DNA of 39,370 nt from Enterococcus durans NBRC 100479 = LMG 10746 (GCF_001544215.1 NZ_BCQB01000028.1:1-39370); one strand, 5' to 3'; shown: positions 22,211-31,278, counted from the first letter of the stretch. Made by a program: numbers and translations. The notes: generated by a model not told the origin, from the sequence alone.

Positions 22211-23605
22211 CTAATCAAAAAAACCAAAATACTGTTGGGCATTGTGGTAGCTGATATTTTCTACAAGGTTGCCAAGTAGTTCAACATCTTCTGGCGCTTC
22301 ACCGCGTTCGACCATTTCCCCGATAAATTCGCAAAGTACACGACGGAAATATTCATGCCTAGTGTACGAAAGAAAACTTCTGGAATCCGTGAGCATACCA
22401 ACAAAATTACCTAAAGCACTTCCATCAGCAAATTGTGTGAGCTGTTCTCTCATCCCCGCACGCGTATCGTTGTACCACCAGCCTGATCCTAATTGTAATT
22501 TACCAGGTGCTTCTTTTTGATAGCAGCCCATCAAAGCGGTGATGATAGGATAATCATTTGGATTTAATGAATAAAGGATCGTTTTAGGTAATTGATCAGT
22601 ACTTTCAGCACGGTCCAATAGCTGTTGCAACGGCACAGTTAATGACAAGTCATTGATCCCATCATAGCCAGTATCTGGCCCTAATGTTTCAAACATCCGT
22701 GTATTACAGTTCCGATAGGCATGGATATGCAGTTGCATCGTCCATTTGTAGGAATGATAGAATTGGAATAGTCGGCTTAGTGTTTCTGTACGATAAGCAT
22801 CGATATCCGCTTTTTCTAATGGTTTGCCAGCCAGAGCTTTCTGGAAGATCGCTTCTAATTGCTCCTCGTCTGCCTCTGCATAACGCAATGTATCCAGCGC
22901 ATGATCGGAGACACGGCAGCCATGTTGATGGAAATAATCTACTCGTTGTCCCAAAGCTTCAATAAACTGTGCGTAGGTTGTGATTGGTTGTTCCGTTTCT
23001 TCCGCTAGCGCTGTGACCCACTGCTTAAATCCTTCTTTATCGACATTCAATGCTTTGTCGGGTCTAAAAGAAGGGAGAACGCGCAATTCTGTTTCTTCTT
23101 CAGCTAATAAGCGGTGATAGTGGAGGTCATCGATGGGATCATCGGTCGTACAGATAACTTTAACATGCGCATTTTTTGCAATTTCTCGTCGCTTGAATTC
23201 AGGTGTTGCTAAACATTTGTTTGCTTGATCCCAGATTTCTTGGGCATTTTCTTCGTTAACAAGGAGGTCAATATCAAAAAAACGTTTTAGCTCAAGATGG
23301 GTCCACGTATAGAGTGGATTGCCAATGATCTTTGGTACAGTTTGACACCATGCTAGAAATTTTTCGAAATCAGAAGCGTTACCAGTAATCTTTTCCTCTG
23401 GCACACCACAGGCACGCATCAGACGCCATTTGTAGTGATCGCCACCTAACCAAGCTTCGGTGATATTTTCAAAATTTTTATTCTCGTAGATTTCTTTTGG
23501 GTCTAAATGGCAATGATAATCAATGATGGGCATTTTCTTTGCATAAGAATGATACAATTTTTTTGCCCATTCATCTTTTAATAAAAAATCTTCTGATAAA
23601 AACAT
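22211..23605 (-). CDS. uxaC: Uronate isomerase (D-galacturonate -> D-tagaturonate)
   Basis: The 464-residue protein is full length for UxaC. Landmarks are the N-terminal metal motif DYHCHLDPKEI, ITEAWLGGDHYKWRLMRACG, VICTTDDPIDDLHYH, QLHIHAYRNCNTRMF, LGSGWWYNDTRAGM and MLTDSRSFLSYTRHEYFRR. It converts D-galacturonate to D-tagaturonate, or glucuronate to fructuronate, in the cytoplasm. AAGGA lies at good spacing before ATG 23605. It is the third gene of the uxaB-uxaA-uxaC set, 36 nt after uxaA. Confidence 0.97.
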   Translation of the reverse strand: MFLSEDFLLKDEWAKKLYHSYAKKMPIIDYHCHLDPKEIYENKNFENITEAWLGGDHYKWRLMRACGVPEEKITGNASDFEKFLAWCQTVPKIIGNPLYTWTHLELKRFFDIDLLVNEENAQEIWDQANKCLATPEFKRREIAKNAHVKVICTTDDPIDDLHYHRLLAEEETELRVLPSFRPDKALNVDKEGFKQWVTALAEETEQPITTYAQFIEALGQRVDYFHQHGCRVSDHALDTLRYAEADEEQLEAIFQKALAGKPLEKADIDAYRTETLSRLFQFYHSYKWTMQLHIHAYRNCNTRMFETLGPDTGYDGINDLSLTVPLQQLLDRAESTDQLPKTILYSLNPNDYPIITALMGCYQKEAPGKLQLGSGWWYNDTRAGMREQLTQFADGSALGNFVGMLTDSRSFLSYTRHEYFRRVLCEFIGEMVERGEAPEDVELLGNLVENISYHNAQQYFGFFD

Positions 23606-23641
23606 TTGTCGTCCTTCTTTCTTTTTTTATGATCGTAAGCT

Positions 23642-25150
23642 TTATAGTGTCACACCATTTTTGAAGATGGCAATTTCTCTTACATCATTCTGCTCATTTC
23701 TAGTTTCTTCACCGCTAGCAACAGCAATGATTTTTGTAATAAAGCGTTCTAAAATGCTTTCCATAGGTTCTTTCAGTAGTTCGCCAGCATTGAAATCCAT
23801 CCAATGTCCTTTTCGATCGAACAATGTTGTATTCGTCGCAACTTTTAAAGTTGGCACATAAGAGCCGAAAGGAGTACCACGACCAGTTGTAAATAGGACC
23901 AACTGACAATCAGAAGAAGCAAGGGCAGAAGCAGCAACTAGGTCATTTCCAGGAGCCTGTAATAAACTAAGCCCATTTTTTCGGATCTTTTCCCCATATT
24001 GAAGAACATCTACAACTGCGGAACTTCCGGATTTTTGGGTACAGCCCAACGATTTATCCTCTAAGGTCGTTATCCCTCCGGCTTTGTTCCCTGGAGAAGG
24101 GTTTTCATAAACGGGTTCTCCATAAGAAAGAAAATACTGTTTGAAGTCATTGATCAGATGGACGATAGAGTCAAATACTTCCTCATTTTCTGCACGTGCC
24201 ATCAATACTTGTTCCGCCCCAAACATCTCAGGTACTTCAGTCAGGATCGTACTGCCTCCTTGAGAGATAAGATAATCTGAAAATGCACCAAGGAGTGGAT
24301 TAGCTGTAATACCTGATAGACCATCTGAACCACCACATTTTAGGCCCACGTTTAATTTATTCAAAGGAACTGTTGTGCGTTGATCCCCAGCAGCAGCTTC
24401 TAACAATTCTTCTAGTAAGGCAACACCTTGTTCAATCTCATTGTAGACTTCTTGGGCAACGAGAAATTTAACTCGGTCATCGTCATATTCTCCGAGAGTT
24501 TTTTTGAATTCTGGGACTGTATTGTTCTCGCAGCCTAATCCAAAGACGAGAACTCCGCCAGCATTCGGATGATGGACTGCATCGGCTAAGATATCTCTTG
24601 TTTGCAAGTGGTCTTTTCCTAGTTGGGAACAGCCATAGGGATGTTTTAAAATCGTTACGTGATCGAAATTCCCTAAGTCAGGATGTTTTTGCTTGAATTC
24701 TTTGACGATCAGCTCTGCAACCCCGTTTACACAACCAACTGTTGGAACGATGAACAGATCATTTCGAATGCCTACCTTTCCGTTCTTTCGGACATAACCT
24801 TGAAAAGTGCGGTTCTCAAAAGGATAGCTGATAGGGTGGACATCTTGCTGAAAATGATAAGTCAATTCACCTGAAAGATTAGTTTTCACATTATGGGTAT
24901 GCAACCATTCTCCGGCTTTGACATCTGTAGTGACATGACCGATCGGATAACAATATTTAATGCCATTTTCGCCTTCTTTTAAATCTACTAATGCAATTTT
25001 ATGACCTTGTGGAATATCTTCCAATGTTGTGACGATTTGTTGATCTACGACAAGCTGTGTTGCTTTAGGAATAGGGGATAAGGCCACGACCACACTATCT
25101 CTTTGATTTAATTTCATGATAGGTAAAGGAGTGACAGTAGTTTCAAGCAT
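23642..25150 (-). CDS. uxaA: Altronate dehydratase
   Basis: The 502-residue altronate dehydratase has an N-terminal SAF-type domain (about 10-90) joined to the catalytic part: GYVRKNGKVGIRNDLFIVPTVGC, HPYGCSQLGKDH, GLGCENNT, GLKCGGSDGLSGITANP and CTQKSGSSAV. It dehydrates D-altronate to 2-keto-3-deoxygluconate; the family uses a divalent metal, usually iron or manganese. The ATG at 25150 overlaps the uxaB stop by 8 nt (ATGCTTGA), so translation is coupled. The ribosome site is weak, as expected for a coupled start. Confidence 0.96.
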   Translation of the reverse strand: MLETTVTPLPIMKLNQRDSVVVALSPIPKATQLVVDQQIVTTLEDIPQGHKIALVDLKEGENGIKYCYPIGHVTTDVKAGEWLHTHNVKTNLSGELTYHFQQDVHPISYPFENRTFQGYVRKNGKVGIRNDLFIVPTVGCVNGVAELIVKEFKQKHPDLGNFDHVTILKHPYGCSQLGKDHLQTRDILADAVHHPNAGGVLVFGLGCENNTVPEFKKTLGEYDDDRVKFLVAQEVYNEIEQGVALLEELLEAAAGDQRTTVPLNKLNVGLKCGGSDGLSGITANPLLGAFSDYLISQGGSTILTEVPEMFGAEQVLMARAENEEVFDSIVHLINDFKQYFLSYGEPVYENPSPGNKAGGITTLEDKSLGCTQKSGSSAVVDVLQYGEKIRKNGLSLLQAPGNDLVAASALASSDCQLVLFTTGRGTPFGSYVPTLKVATNTTLFDRKGHWMDFNAGELLKEPMESILERFITKIIAVASGEETRNEQNDVREIAIFKNGVTL

Positions 25151-26564
25151 TCATCATCGTTCCTTCCATTTCACTGACGACTTGTCGAATATCGGCAGCC
25201 TCAATTTTTTCGATCAGTGATTCGATCGTTGCTGTTAGGTTATTTATTTTAGATAAATCAGTGCCCCAGAGAGTCTCATCTTGCAATAAAGTAGCTACAG
25301 CAGTAGTTGGTTGTTCCCAAGCGGATTTAAAGCGTTCAACGATCACCGGATCATCATGAACAGTTACTTGGTCATTGCGATACATCAGTAACAAGGCAGC
25401 TAAAGAAATGCTCATAAGCGGTGGTAATTGATTTTTTTCGTCTGCATATCTTCTGAATACAGGCAACAGTCGCGTAGTGAATTTAGCGATACTATTCAAT
25501 GAAATCGCTTCTAATTTATGATTAGCAAATGGGTTTAAAAAGCGTTCTTTGATTTGCTCTGCATATACGATCAATTCGCTTTCTGGTAAAGCGAGCATCG
25601 GGATCAGTTCTGTTGCAAACAATTGATCGATGTAGCCTGAAAAAAGTGGATCTTTCATCACATCTTCAACCGTTTCTAACCCAGCTAATCTAGCTACAGG
25701 GACCATAGCAGTATACGGTCCGTTCAAAAGATGGACTTTTCGTTCACGATAAGGTGTCATATCTTCTGTAAATACAACGTTCAATCCAGCTTCAACTAAT
25801 GGTAATTTTTCTTTTACTGTTTCAGGTCCTTCAATCACCCATAACATGAATGGTTCTGCTTTGACCATCAGCTGATCTTCATAACCATGTCGTTCGTTGA
25901 AGACTGAAGCTGATTCTCTTGGATAGCCAGGAACGATCCGGTCAACTAAACTGCAGCAAAATATATTTTCTTGATCGAGCCATGTGATGAATTCTGCTCC
26001 CAAATCCCACTGGTGTGCATAACGCAAGATGATTTCTTTTAATTTTTCTCCATTTCGATCAATCAACTCGCAAGGAATGATCGTCAATCCTGCTTTGCCT
26101 GCCGCAAATCTTCTATATAAGAAAGCAGTCAATTTCCCAGGGAAACTTTCTGGAGGCATATCTTGGAGTTGATCGCTTTCCAGATATTGGATACCTGCTT
26201 CTGTTGTGTTGGAGAAGATGAATTCTAAGTCCTCATTTTCAGCTAATGACAAAAAGTGGTTCCATTGTTGATAAGGATTGATCACATCATCAACCACTGT
26301 GATGACTTCTGAGGAATCGATGATTTCTCCATCCAATAATCCTTGCAAAATAACCGTGTATAAATTGTCTTGATTGTTCAGCATTTCCCCAAGCCCCATG
26401 GGTAACGGTTGGACGATTGTCACGTTTCCGCGATAAAGCTCCTGATTATTTAGTTGCTGGATCTGCCAATCAACAAAACCACGCATAAAGTTGCCTTCTC
26501 CAAATTGTAAAATTTTTGTAGGAGCATTGTTTTTTTGAACCAGTTCTTTCGTTAGTTTTTTCAT
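25143..26564 (-). CDS. uxaB: Tagaturonate reductase
   Basis: The 473-residue long-chain mannitol-dehydrogenase-family protein begins KILQFGEGNFMRGFVDWQ, a nucleotide-binding signature of UxaB. Further conserved parts are FIFSNTTEAGI, IIPCELIDRNGEKLKEIIL, VDRIVPGYPRE, KVHLLNGPYTAMVPVARLAG and ISLNSIAKFTTRLLPV. It reduces D-tagaturonate to D-altronate with NADH. First gene of the uxaBAC set; AAAGGA precedes ATG 26564. An operator-like TGCACACGTTAA site lies 24 bp upstream, and the terminator of the regulator gene lies just beyond it, so the operon should have its own promoter, though I could not place it with confidence. Confidence 0.95.
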   Translation of the reverse strand: MKKLTKELVQKNNAPTKILQFGEGNFMRGFVDWQIQQLNNQELYRGNVTIVQPLPMGLGEMLNNQDNLYTVILQGLLDGEIIDSSEVITVVDDVINPYQQWNHFLSLAENEDLEFIFSNTTEAGIQYLESDQLQDMPPESFPGKLTAFLYRRFAAGKAGLTIIPCELIDRNGEKLKEIILRYAHQWDLGAEFITWLDQENIFCCSLVDRIVPGYPRESASVFNERHGYEDQLMVKAEPFMLWVIEGPETVKEKLPLVEAGLNVVFTEDMTPYRERKVHLLNGPYTAMVPVARLAGLETVEDVMKDPLFSGYIDQLFATELIPMLALPESELIVYAEQIKERFLNPFANHKLEAISLNSIAKFTTRLLPVFRRYADEKNQLPPLMSISLAALLLMYRNDQVTVHDDPVIVERFKSAWEQPTTAVATLLQDETLWGTDLSKINNLTATIESLIEKIEAADIRQVVSEMEGTMMNA

Positions 26565-26586
26565 TTATTATTGTCCTTTCTGTGTT

Positions 26587-26602
26587 ATGCACACGTTAAC
26601 AT
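26587..26602. promoter_or_regulatory. LacI-type operator upstream of uxaB
   Basis: ATGCACACGTTAACAT is an imperfect palindrome around the central CG typical of LacI-family operators. Its core TGCACACGTTAA occurs again at 27756-27767 between the LacI-type and AraC-type regulator genes. It also resembles a cre site (12 of 14), so CcpA binding is an alternative. Confidence 0.6.
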
Positions 26603-26610
26603 TTTTATGT

Positions 26611-26636
26611 AAAAAAGTAGAAGATTCTACTTTTTA
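26611..26636 (-). terminator. Terminator of the LacI-type regulator gene
   Basis: AAAAAGTAGAA (26612-26622) and TTCTACTTTTT (26625-26635) form a perfect 11-bp stem with a 2-nt centre. On the minus strand the 3' arm ends in a U-tract. It lies 12 bp after the regulator's stop. Confidence 0.7.
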
Positions 26637-26647
26637 TCTCGGGTGTA

Positions 26648-27664
26648 TTATTTTCCGTTTGCCAAGTTTTCGTCGTATACTTTGACTGATTCTCGTATCA
26701 TTAGTGTAGTTGCTAATTGGATTTTTTTATCCTCTATTATTTGATTGTTTATTCGATTTTGGAGTATCTTCGTCCCTTGTTCACACATTTCTTTTACTGG
26801 TTTGTGGACGCTTGTAAGGGGAGGAGTGAGATACGACACAACTGGCGAATCGTCAAATCCGATCAAAGAAATCGATTTGGGTACTTGCAGATTCGCAACA
26901 TTGATTGCTCGCAGTGCACCGATAGCAGTATCATCATTCCCACAAAAAACCAAGGTTGGTCGTTCGGGAAGTGCAAGTAACCGATTCATATTTTGCCAGC
27001 CGCTCTCTAAGCTGTAGTCCCCGTTTAAAAACAAAGATTCGTCGATTGGGAGGTTCGCTTTTTTTAAACTATGCAACACCCCTTTTTTTCGTTCATTCGT
27101 TGAATGGAAATTTTCTGAGCCGCCAATGTACGCAATTCTTTTATGTCCTAAGCGGATCGCGTAGTCGACTGCTTGAGAAACGCCTGCAGAGTCGTCAGCG
27201 ACTACATTGAGAATTTCTGGATCTTTTACATGTCGGTTGATCACGATAAAAGGGAAATTTTTATTTTTCAGATAATCGATCAACGGTTGATCTTCGTCAC
27301 TTTGACTCAGAATGATCACTCCATCATAGCGTTGCAGATTGATTTCAGAAAGAACCAACGTATCAATACTTTCGACCGATAAACTATAATTTTTATCTAA
27401 AGCTTGGCGGACACCAGAAATCGCCTCTGCTAAAAAGCTTGAGCTTGTTCCTTTTTGAAGGCTGGAGAAGAATAAGCCAATCAAATATTTTTTTTGATTG
27501 ACGAGCCCTTTTGCACTGAAGTTTGGTACATAGTTCAGCTCTGCCGCAATCGCTCGGATTTTTTCTTTTGTTTCTTCTTTTATCAAACGGCTGTCATTTA
27601 ATGCGCGAGAGACAGTCGTGTGGGAAACTCCCGCTGTTTTTGCAATATCTTTGATAGTTACCAT
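26648..27664 (-). CDS. LacI-family regulator of the galacturonate genes
   Basis: A 338-residue protein with an N-terminal LacI helix-turn-helix (MVTIKDIAKTAGVSHTTVSRALNDS) followed by the hinge helix region (YVPNFSAKGLVNQKK) and a sugar-binding domain (GVIILSQS, GHKRIAYIGGSENF, VFCGNDDTAIGALRAIN, LIGFDDSPVVSYLTPPLTSV). I choose ATG 27664, not 27709, because a good promoter (TTGACT-17-TATGAT) has its -10 exactly over the 27709 ATG, so the transcript starts downstream of it. It lies directly before uxaB and should repress the uxa genes and perhaps the importer; a uronate intermediate such as tagaturonate or KDG is the likely inducer. It is functionally like KdgR/ExuR, but I do not assign a symbol. 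Confidence 0.9.
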   Translation of the reverse strand: MVTIKDIAKTAGVSHTTVSRALNDSRLIKEETKEKIRAIAAELNYVPNFSAKGLVNQKKYLIGLFFSSLQKGTSSSFLAEAISGVRQALDKNYSLSVESIDTLVLSEINLQRYDGVIILSQSDEDQPLIDYLKNKNFPFIVINRHVKDPEILNVVADDSAGVSQAVDYAIRLGHKRIAYIGGSENFHSTNERKKGVLHSLKKANLPIDESLFLNGDYSLESGWQNMNRLLALPERPTLVFCGNDDTAIGALRAINVANLQVPKSISLIGFDDSPVVSYLTPPLTSVHKPVKEMCEQGTKILQNRINNQIIEDKKIQLATTLMIRESVKVYDENLANGK

Positions 27665-27704
27665 GGAATCATTACTTTCATTATCGACTTTTGTTAACGC
27701 ATTC

Positions 27705-27733
27705 ATCATATTATGTTAAGGGTAATAAGTCAA
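27705..27733 (-). promoter_or_regulatory. Promoter of the LacI-type regulator gene
   Basis: On the minus strand, TTGACT (27733-27728) and TATGAT (27710-27705) are spaced by 17 bp. The -10 overlaps an in-frame ATG at 27709, which is why that codon is rejected as the start. Confidence 0.7.
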
Positions 27734-27754
27734 TAGAGCCCTGGTAATAGTATG

Positions 27755-27770
27755 TTGCACACGTTAAAAA
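27755..27770. promoter_or_regulatory. LacI-type operator between the two regulator genes
   Basis: TTGCACACGTTAAAAA shares the 12-bp core TGCACACGTTAA with the uxaB site. It lies 6 bp before the -35 of the AraC-type gene and about 22 bp upstream of the -35 of the LacI-type gene, so it could control either or both. Confidence 0.55.
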
Positions 27771-27775
27771 TTTAT

Positions 27776-27805
27776 TTGGATATTCCATTTGAGATATGCT
27801 ATTCT
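27776..27805 (+). promoter_or_regulatory. Promoter of the AraC-type sensor gene
   Basis: TTGGAT (27776-27781) and TATTCT (27800-27805) are spaced by 18 bp. The leader of about 80 nt to ATG 27892 carries an AAAGAGGGAG ribosome site. Confidence 0.45.
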
Positions 27806-27891
27806 AATAGAGGAACATACTCATCTGATTAGATGAGTATCAATTTTACATAAAATGTAAGCCTTTTATTTCTTAGGGAAAGAGGGAGAAA

Positions 27892-30090
27892 ATGAAGAAA
27901 AGTACATTATTTTATAAGATTTTTTTACCGATATTTTTACTAGGTACGTTTTTAGTGTTAGGGTTTAGTCTATTTATTTATAAAACGACTTATGAATCGA
28001 TCGAGACAAATTATTTATCTGATAAAGAAAGCTTACTCAGACAGATCAAAACGAATATTGAATGGAAAATCCGTACCATTGAGTATTCTTTCTCGACTTA
28101 TGGCTCGACAAAAAATTTTTCGGATATTTTTACAAAGCCTCTTTCCTATAAGGAATACCCTATCTATTCTGAAGTACGAAAAGAATTGAATTTTATTGAA
28201 ACGATCGTGATGGATGATAATACCTATGATTTGATCAGTTTAAAAGGAAAATGGGGAGTAATCAATGGGTCGTTAAGTCAGCTTTCAGAGGAAGAAATCA
28301 GCAATTATCGAAATAAATACATAAATAACAATAATAATTTATTCTGGAAAAAACAGCCTAAGGGAATCGAAATGATCATTGCATTACCAATGTTTGTCCA
28401 AGATAAATATGCACTGGGAATTGCGTCGATCGACAATTATACACTCAATAAAACCATTGAGCAAAGTGGTGATGATGTCCTCAAGATCGAAAATGATCAA
28501 GGGATACTATTTAATGAAGAGCATTCTTCCCAAAATGATTTAACGTATCAAAAACTAGACGATTTACTTGAATACAATAAGACAAAGGTACTGCATCAAG
28601 ACGGAAGAAACTATGTTTTACTGAAATCAGACTATAACAATTGGATCTATAGTTTAGAAGTCGACCAAAGTACTGTCGGAACAATGATCAGAAATCTAAG
28701 AATCGGTTTGCTTACCGTTTCTATGACCTTAGTTGGTTTGGTTTGCTTCTTGTCTTATTCTTTTTCAGAGCGATTTTCTCGACCGATTTCTCAAATCCAA
28801 GAGCGTTTGAATCTCAAATCTCAAGAGTTCAACCAAAAAGAATTAGATGATGTAGCCCATTCAGTCAGTCAAATCATTGGTGAGAATGAGTCATTAAGCG
28901 CAAATCTAGTGACACAAAAACCACAACTTGAAACGTTGTTCGTTCTTAGTTTATTCCGAAATCGAGTAGAAAAACGGGAGTTGGCGCAGCGACTCCAGCA
29001 ATTTGGTTACAGTGCAGAGGATGAATGTTATTACACGGCACTTGTTCAAATCGATCTATTAGAAGATAGCCATGGCGGTGAACGTGATCTATTGCTTTTA
29101 GCAATCAATAATATGATTGCGGAAATCGTTCCAAAAGAAAATCGAATGATCCCAATAGTATTGAACGAAGAAATGCAAGCAACGATCTATCGAATGAAAA
29201 AGGGACACACTGAAGCAAGAAAAGAAGTGATGGCATATTGCCGCCAGATCCAAAAAGCGATTAAAGAGTACTTGAATTTGACGGTAAGCATCGGTGTCAG
29301 TGAACAATTTGAAACGTTGAATGAAAGTAAACAATCCGTTGACCGTGCAAAAGAAGCACTTTATTATCGGGTAAACACAGGACCAAATTCAATTATTTTT
29401 TATCAGGAAATCGTGTCTGCTGATCATGAAAAAACATTGATCCGCTATCCGGTAGAAAAACAAAACCGCTTATTTGAAGCCATTCGGTCAGGTGAGCAGG
29501 AAATCGAAGAACCTTTACATGCACTAATAGTAGAAATGTTTAAGCAAAATAAAAATCCTCTAAGTAGAGAGGTTGTAGTCATCCGCTTGATCAATGAGTT
29601 AGTTCAATTAGGACAATTATTGGGTGTATATACAACTGATTTTGAAGATTTAAAACAACTCTATATAAAAGTCCTAAATACTTATCATCCCAAAGAATTA
29701 GAAAAAGTAGTACTAAATCAATTAGTTATACCGATCACACGAGGATCTCAAGAAATCACTGAGCAAGAGTTCAAGACGCTCTCAGAAAATATCATCCATA
29801 TCATCTATAATGAGTATGATCAAGACTTGTCTTTGGATGTTATCGCAGATCGCTTGCACTACAATCCAAATTATTTAAGTAGCGTATTTAAAAAAGAAAC
29901 TGGCGAAAATTTCGGCGATTTTGTTCAAAATCATCGATTAGAAGTCGCGAAACAGTGGTTGCGGGAAACGAATTTTTCGGTAAAAGAAATCGCAGAGCGG
30001 TTACGGTATCGCAATCCACAGAATTTTATTCGTTTCTTTAAAAAGAAAGAGCAGATCACCCCTGGAGAATATCGTAAGAAGAGCAGCTGA
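27892..30090 (+). CDS. Membrane-bound AraC-family sensor-regulator
   Basis: The 732-residue protein combines a sensor and a DNA-binding domain in one chain. It has membrane helix 1 at about 10-30, an extracytoplasmic sensor region (about 32-263) resembling Cache/dCache folds, membrane helix 2 at about 268-290, a HAMP-like cytoplasmic segment (about 290-340), a central domain, and a C-terminal AraC double helix-turn-helix (about 630-730: LSLDVIADRLHYNPNYLSSVFKKETGENF, FSVKEIAERLRYRNPQNFIRFFKKKEQITPGEYRK). This is the YtdP/RhgR-like layout found beside LplB/YtcP/LipO importers. It probably senses a pectic oligosaccharide outside the cell and activates the importer genes through the mirrored motif at 31279-31293 and 31428-31442. 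Confidence 0.92.
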   Translation: MKKSTLFYKIFLPIFLLGTFLVLGFSLFIYKTTYESIETNYLSDKESLLRQIKTNIEWKIRTIEYSFSTYGSTKNFSDIFTKPLSYKEYPIYSEVRKELNFIETIVMDDNTYDLISLKGKWGVINGSLSQLSEEEISNYRNKYINNNNNLFWKKQPKGIEMIIALPMFVQDKYALGIASIDNYTLNKTIEQSGDDVLKIENDQGILFNEEHSSQNDLTYQKLDDLLEYNKTKVLHQDGRNYVLLKSDYNNWIYSLEVDQSTVGTMIRNLRIGLLTVSMTLVGLVCFLSYSFSERFSRPISQIQERLNLKSQEFNQKELDDVAHSVSQIIGENESLSANLVTQKPQLETLFVLSLFRNRVEKRELAQRLQQFGYSAEDECYYTALVQIDLLEDSHGGERDLLLLAINNMIAEIVPKENRMIPIVLNEEMQATIYRMKKGHTEARKEVMAYCRQIQKAIKEYLNLTVSIGVSEQFETLNESKQSVDRAKEALYYRVNTGPNSIIFYQEIVSADHEKTLIRYPVEKQNRLFEAIRSGEQEIEEPLHALIVEMFKQNKNPLSREVVVIRLINELVQLGQLLGVYTTDFEDLKQLYIKVLNTYHPKELEKVVLNQLVIPITRGSQEITEQEFKTLSENIIHIIYNEYDQDLSLDVIADRLHYNPNYLSSVFKKETGENFGDFVQNHRLEVAKQWLRETNFSVKEIAERLRYRNPQNFIRFFKKKEQITPGEYRKKSS

Positions 30091-30115
30091 TGATTCCTTG
30101 TAAGAATATGGATGG

Positions 30116-30233
30116 GAGGCTGGGACAGAAGTGTTTAACTCCGAGAAATAAGCCGAAGGAGTTGCTTCTGCTCCCACCGTTTATTTGTTTTTAAAGAATG
30201 AGACAAAAGTGTTTTTTACTTTGTCCCACGCTC
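30116..30233 (-). repeat. EFAR-like palindromic repeat, 118-bp short form (copy 3)
   Basis: In minus orientation it has the standard ends and first stem but lacks the apical 52 nt of the second stem-loop, so the arm goes from CTCCTTCGG directly to CTTATTT. It follows the AraC-type sensor gene and is adjacent to a terminator at 30243-30291. Modular loss of a segment matches the length variability of EFAR elements. Confidence 0.8.
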
Positions 30234-30242
30234 TTGTTCAAA

Positions 30243-30291
30243 AAAGCCGTATCATCTCGAAAATAAGAACTTCGAGTGATACGGCTTTTTA
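30243..30291. terminator. Bidirectional terminator between the sensor gene and the YtcP-type permease gene
   Basis: AAAAGCCGTATCA (30243-30255) and TGATACGGCTTTT (30278-30290) pair perfectly; inner CTCGAA/TTCGAG arms extend the stem. A/T tracts on both sides serve the two convergent genes. Confidence 0.9.
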
Positions 30292-30340
30292 GTGGCTTGA
30301 ATGAAGAGCTTCTTTCATACGTAGCTTTATTTTTGTAAAA

Positions 30341-31213
30341 TCAACCTTTGACAGAACCGACCAAGGCACCTTTTACAAAATATTTTTGAACAAAAGGATA
30401 AGCAATCAACATAGGAACAGTTGCAATAACGATAACAGCCATTTTGATTGTTTGAGCCGGTGGTACGATATCTACAGCGCTGCTTTCTGCTTGCATCCCA
30501 CTTGAAACGATAACGATCTGACGAAGTAAGATTTGGATCGGCCATTTCGCAGAATCATTGATATACAAGATTGCTGTCATGTACGTATTCCAATAAGTAA
30601 CAGCGTAGAATAAAGAAATCGTTGCGATAGATGGTAAAGCTAAAGGCAACATGATTTTGAAGAATACACCAAAATCAGTACAACCATCCATTTTGGCTGA
30701 TTCTTCTAAACTATCAGGTAGTGCTTGGAAGAAGTTTCTCATAATGATCATGTTCATCGCATTGACAGTCACTGGTAGGATCATGGCCCAGTAAGAATTG
30801 ACTAGCCCAAGTGATCGGACAACTAAGAATGTAGGAATCATCCCGCCACTAAACAACATTGAGAATACAACCATAAAGTTGACGAATCCTCTACCAAATA
30901 AATATCTTCTTGATAAACCATAAGCCATCAATGAGGTAACACACATACTCACGATAGTTCCAACACCTGTGACACCAATTGACACGCCTAACGCTTTAAA
31001 AATAGTTGGTGTAGACAAAATGTACCGATAGGCATCCAATGAGAAGGTCGTGGGAAATAAGATGAATTTTTTCTCAACGACCTCTTGGGTGGAAGCAAAT
31101 GAGGTAGCAATGATGTTTAAGAATGGCACGATACAGATTAAAGCAAGTAAGATTAAAAAGGTATTATTAAAAATGTTAAAACTTCTTTCTCCAATTGAGA
31201 CTTTCTTTTTCAT
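30341..31213 (-). CDS. Carbohydrate ABC importer permease (YtcP/LplC type)
   Basis: The 290-residue protein with six membrane helices and the inner-membrane EAA-like loop (ESAKMDGCTDFGVFFKIMLPLALPS) that contacts the ATPase. It belongs to the YtcP/LplC permeases of importers for oligosaccharides such as rhamnogalacturonan fragments. AGGAGG precedes ATG 31213. It is the partner of the LplB-type permease encoded divergently at 31500 but is alone on its strand, an unusual split of one importer into two transcripts. Both promoters carry the same motif and so should be co-induced. No importer ATPase gene is here; a shared MsmX/MsmK-like ATPase is expected elsewhere. Confidence 0.92.
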   Translation of the reverse strand: MKKKVSIGERSFNIFNNTFLILLALICIVPFLNIIATSFASTQEVVEKKFILFPTTFSLDAYRYILSTPTIFKALGVSIGVTGVGTIVSMCVTSLMAYGLSRRYLFGRGFVNFMVVFSMLFSGGMIPTFLVVRSLGLVNSYWAMILPVTVNAMNMIIMRNFFQALPDSLEESAKMDGCTDFGVFFKIMLPLALPSIATISLFYAVTYWNTYMTAILYINDSAKWPIQILLRQIVIVSSGMQAESSAVDIVPPAQTIKMAVIVIATVPMLIAYPFVQKYFVKGALVGSVKG

Positions 31214-31278
31214 AATCGTAGAATTTCCTCCTTTAATAAATAAAATATTTGTATACGCTTAATTTATCATTTGGATAA

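Noticed and set aside
26584-26613. Promoter TTTACA-18-CATAAC for uxaB over the operator
   Set aside because: Transcription would start about 13 nt before the uxaB ATG, inside its ribosome site, and the -10 is weak, so I did not annotate it.
30116-30233. The short palindromic element as a transposon-derived gene fragment
   Set aside because: It has no coding frame, and its ends and stems match the non-coding repeat family; it is simply the short form.
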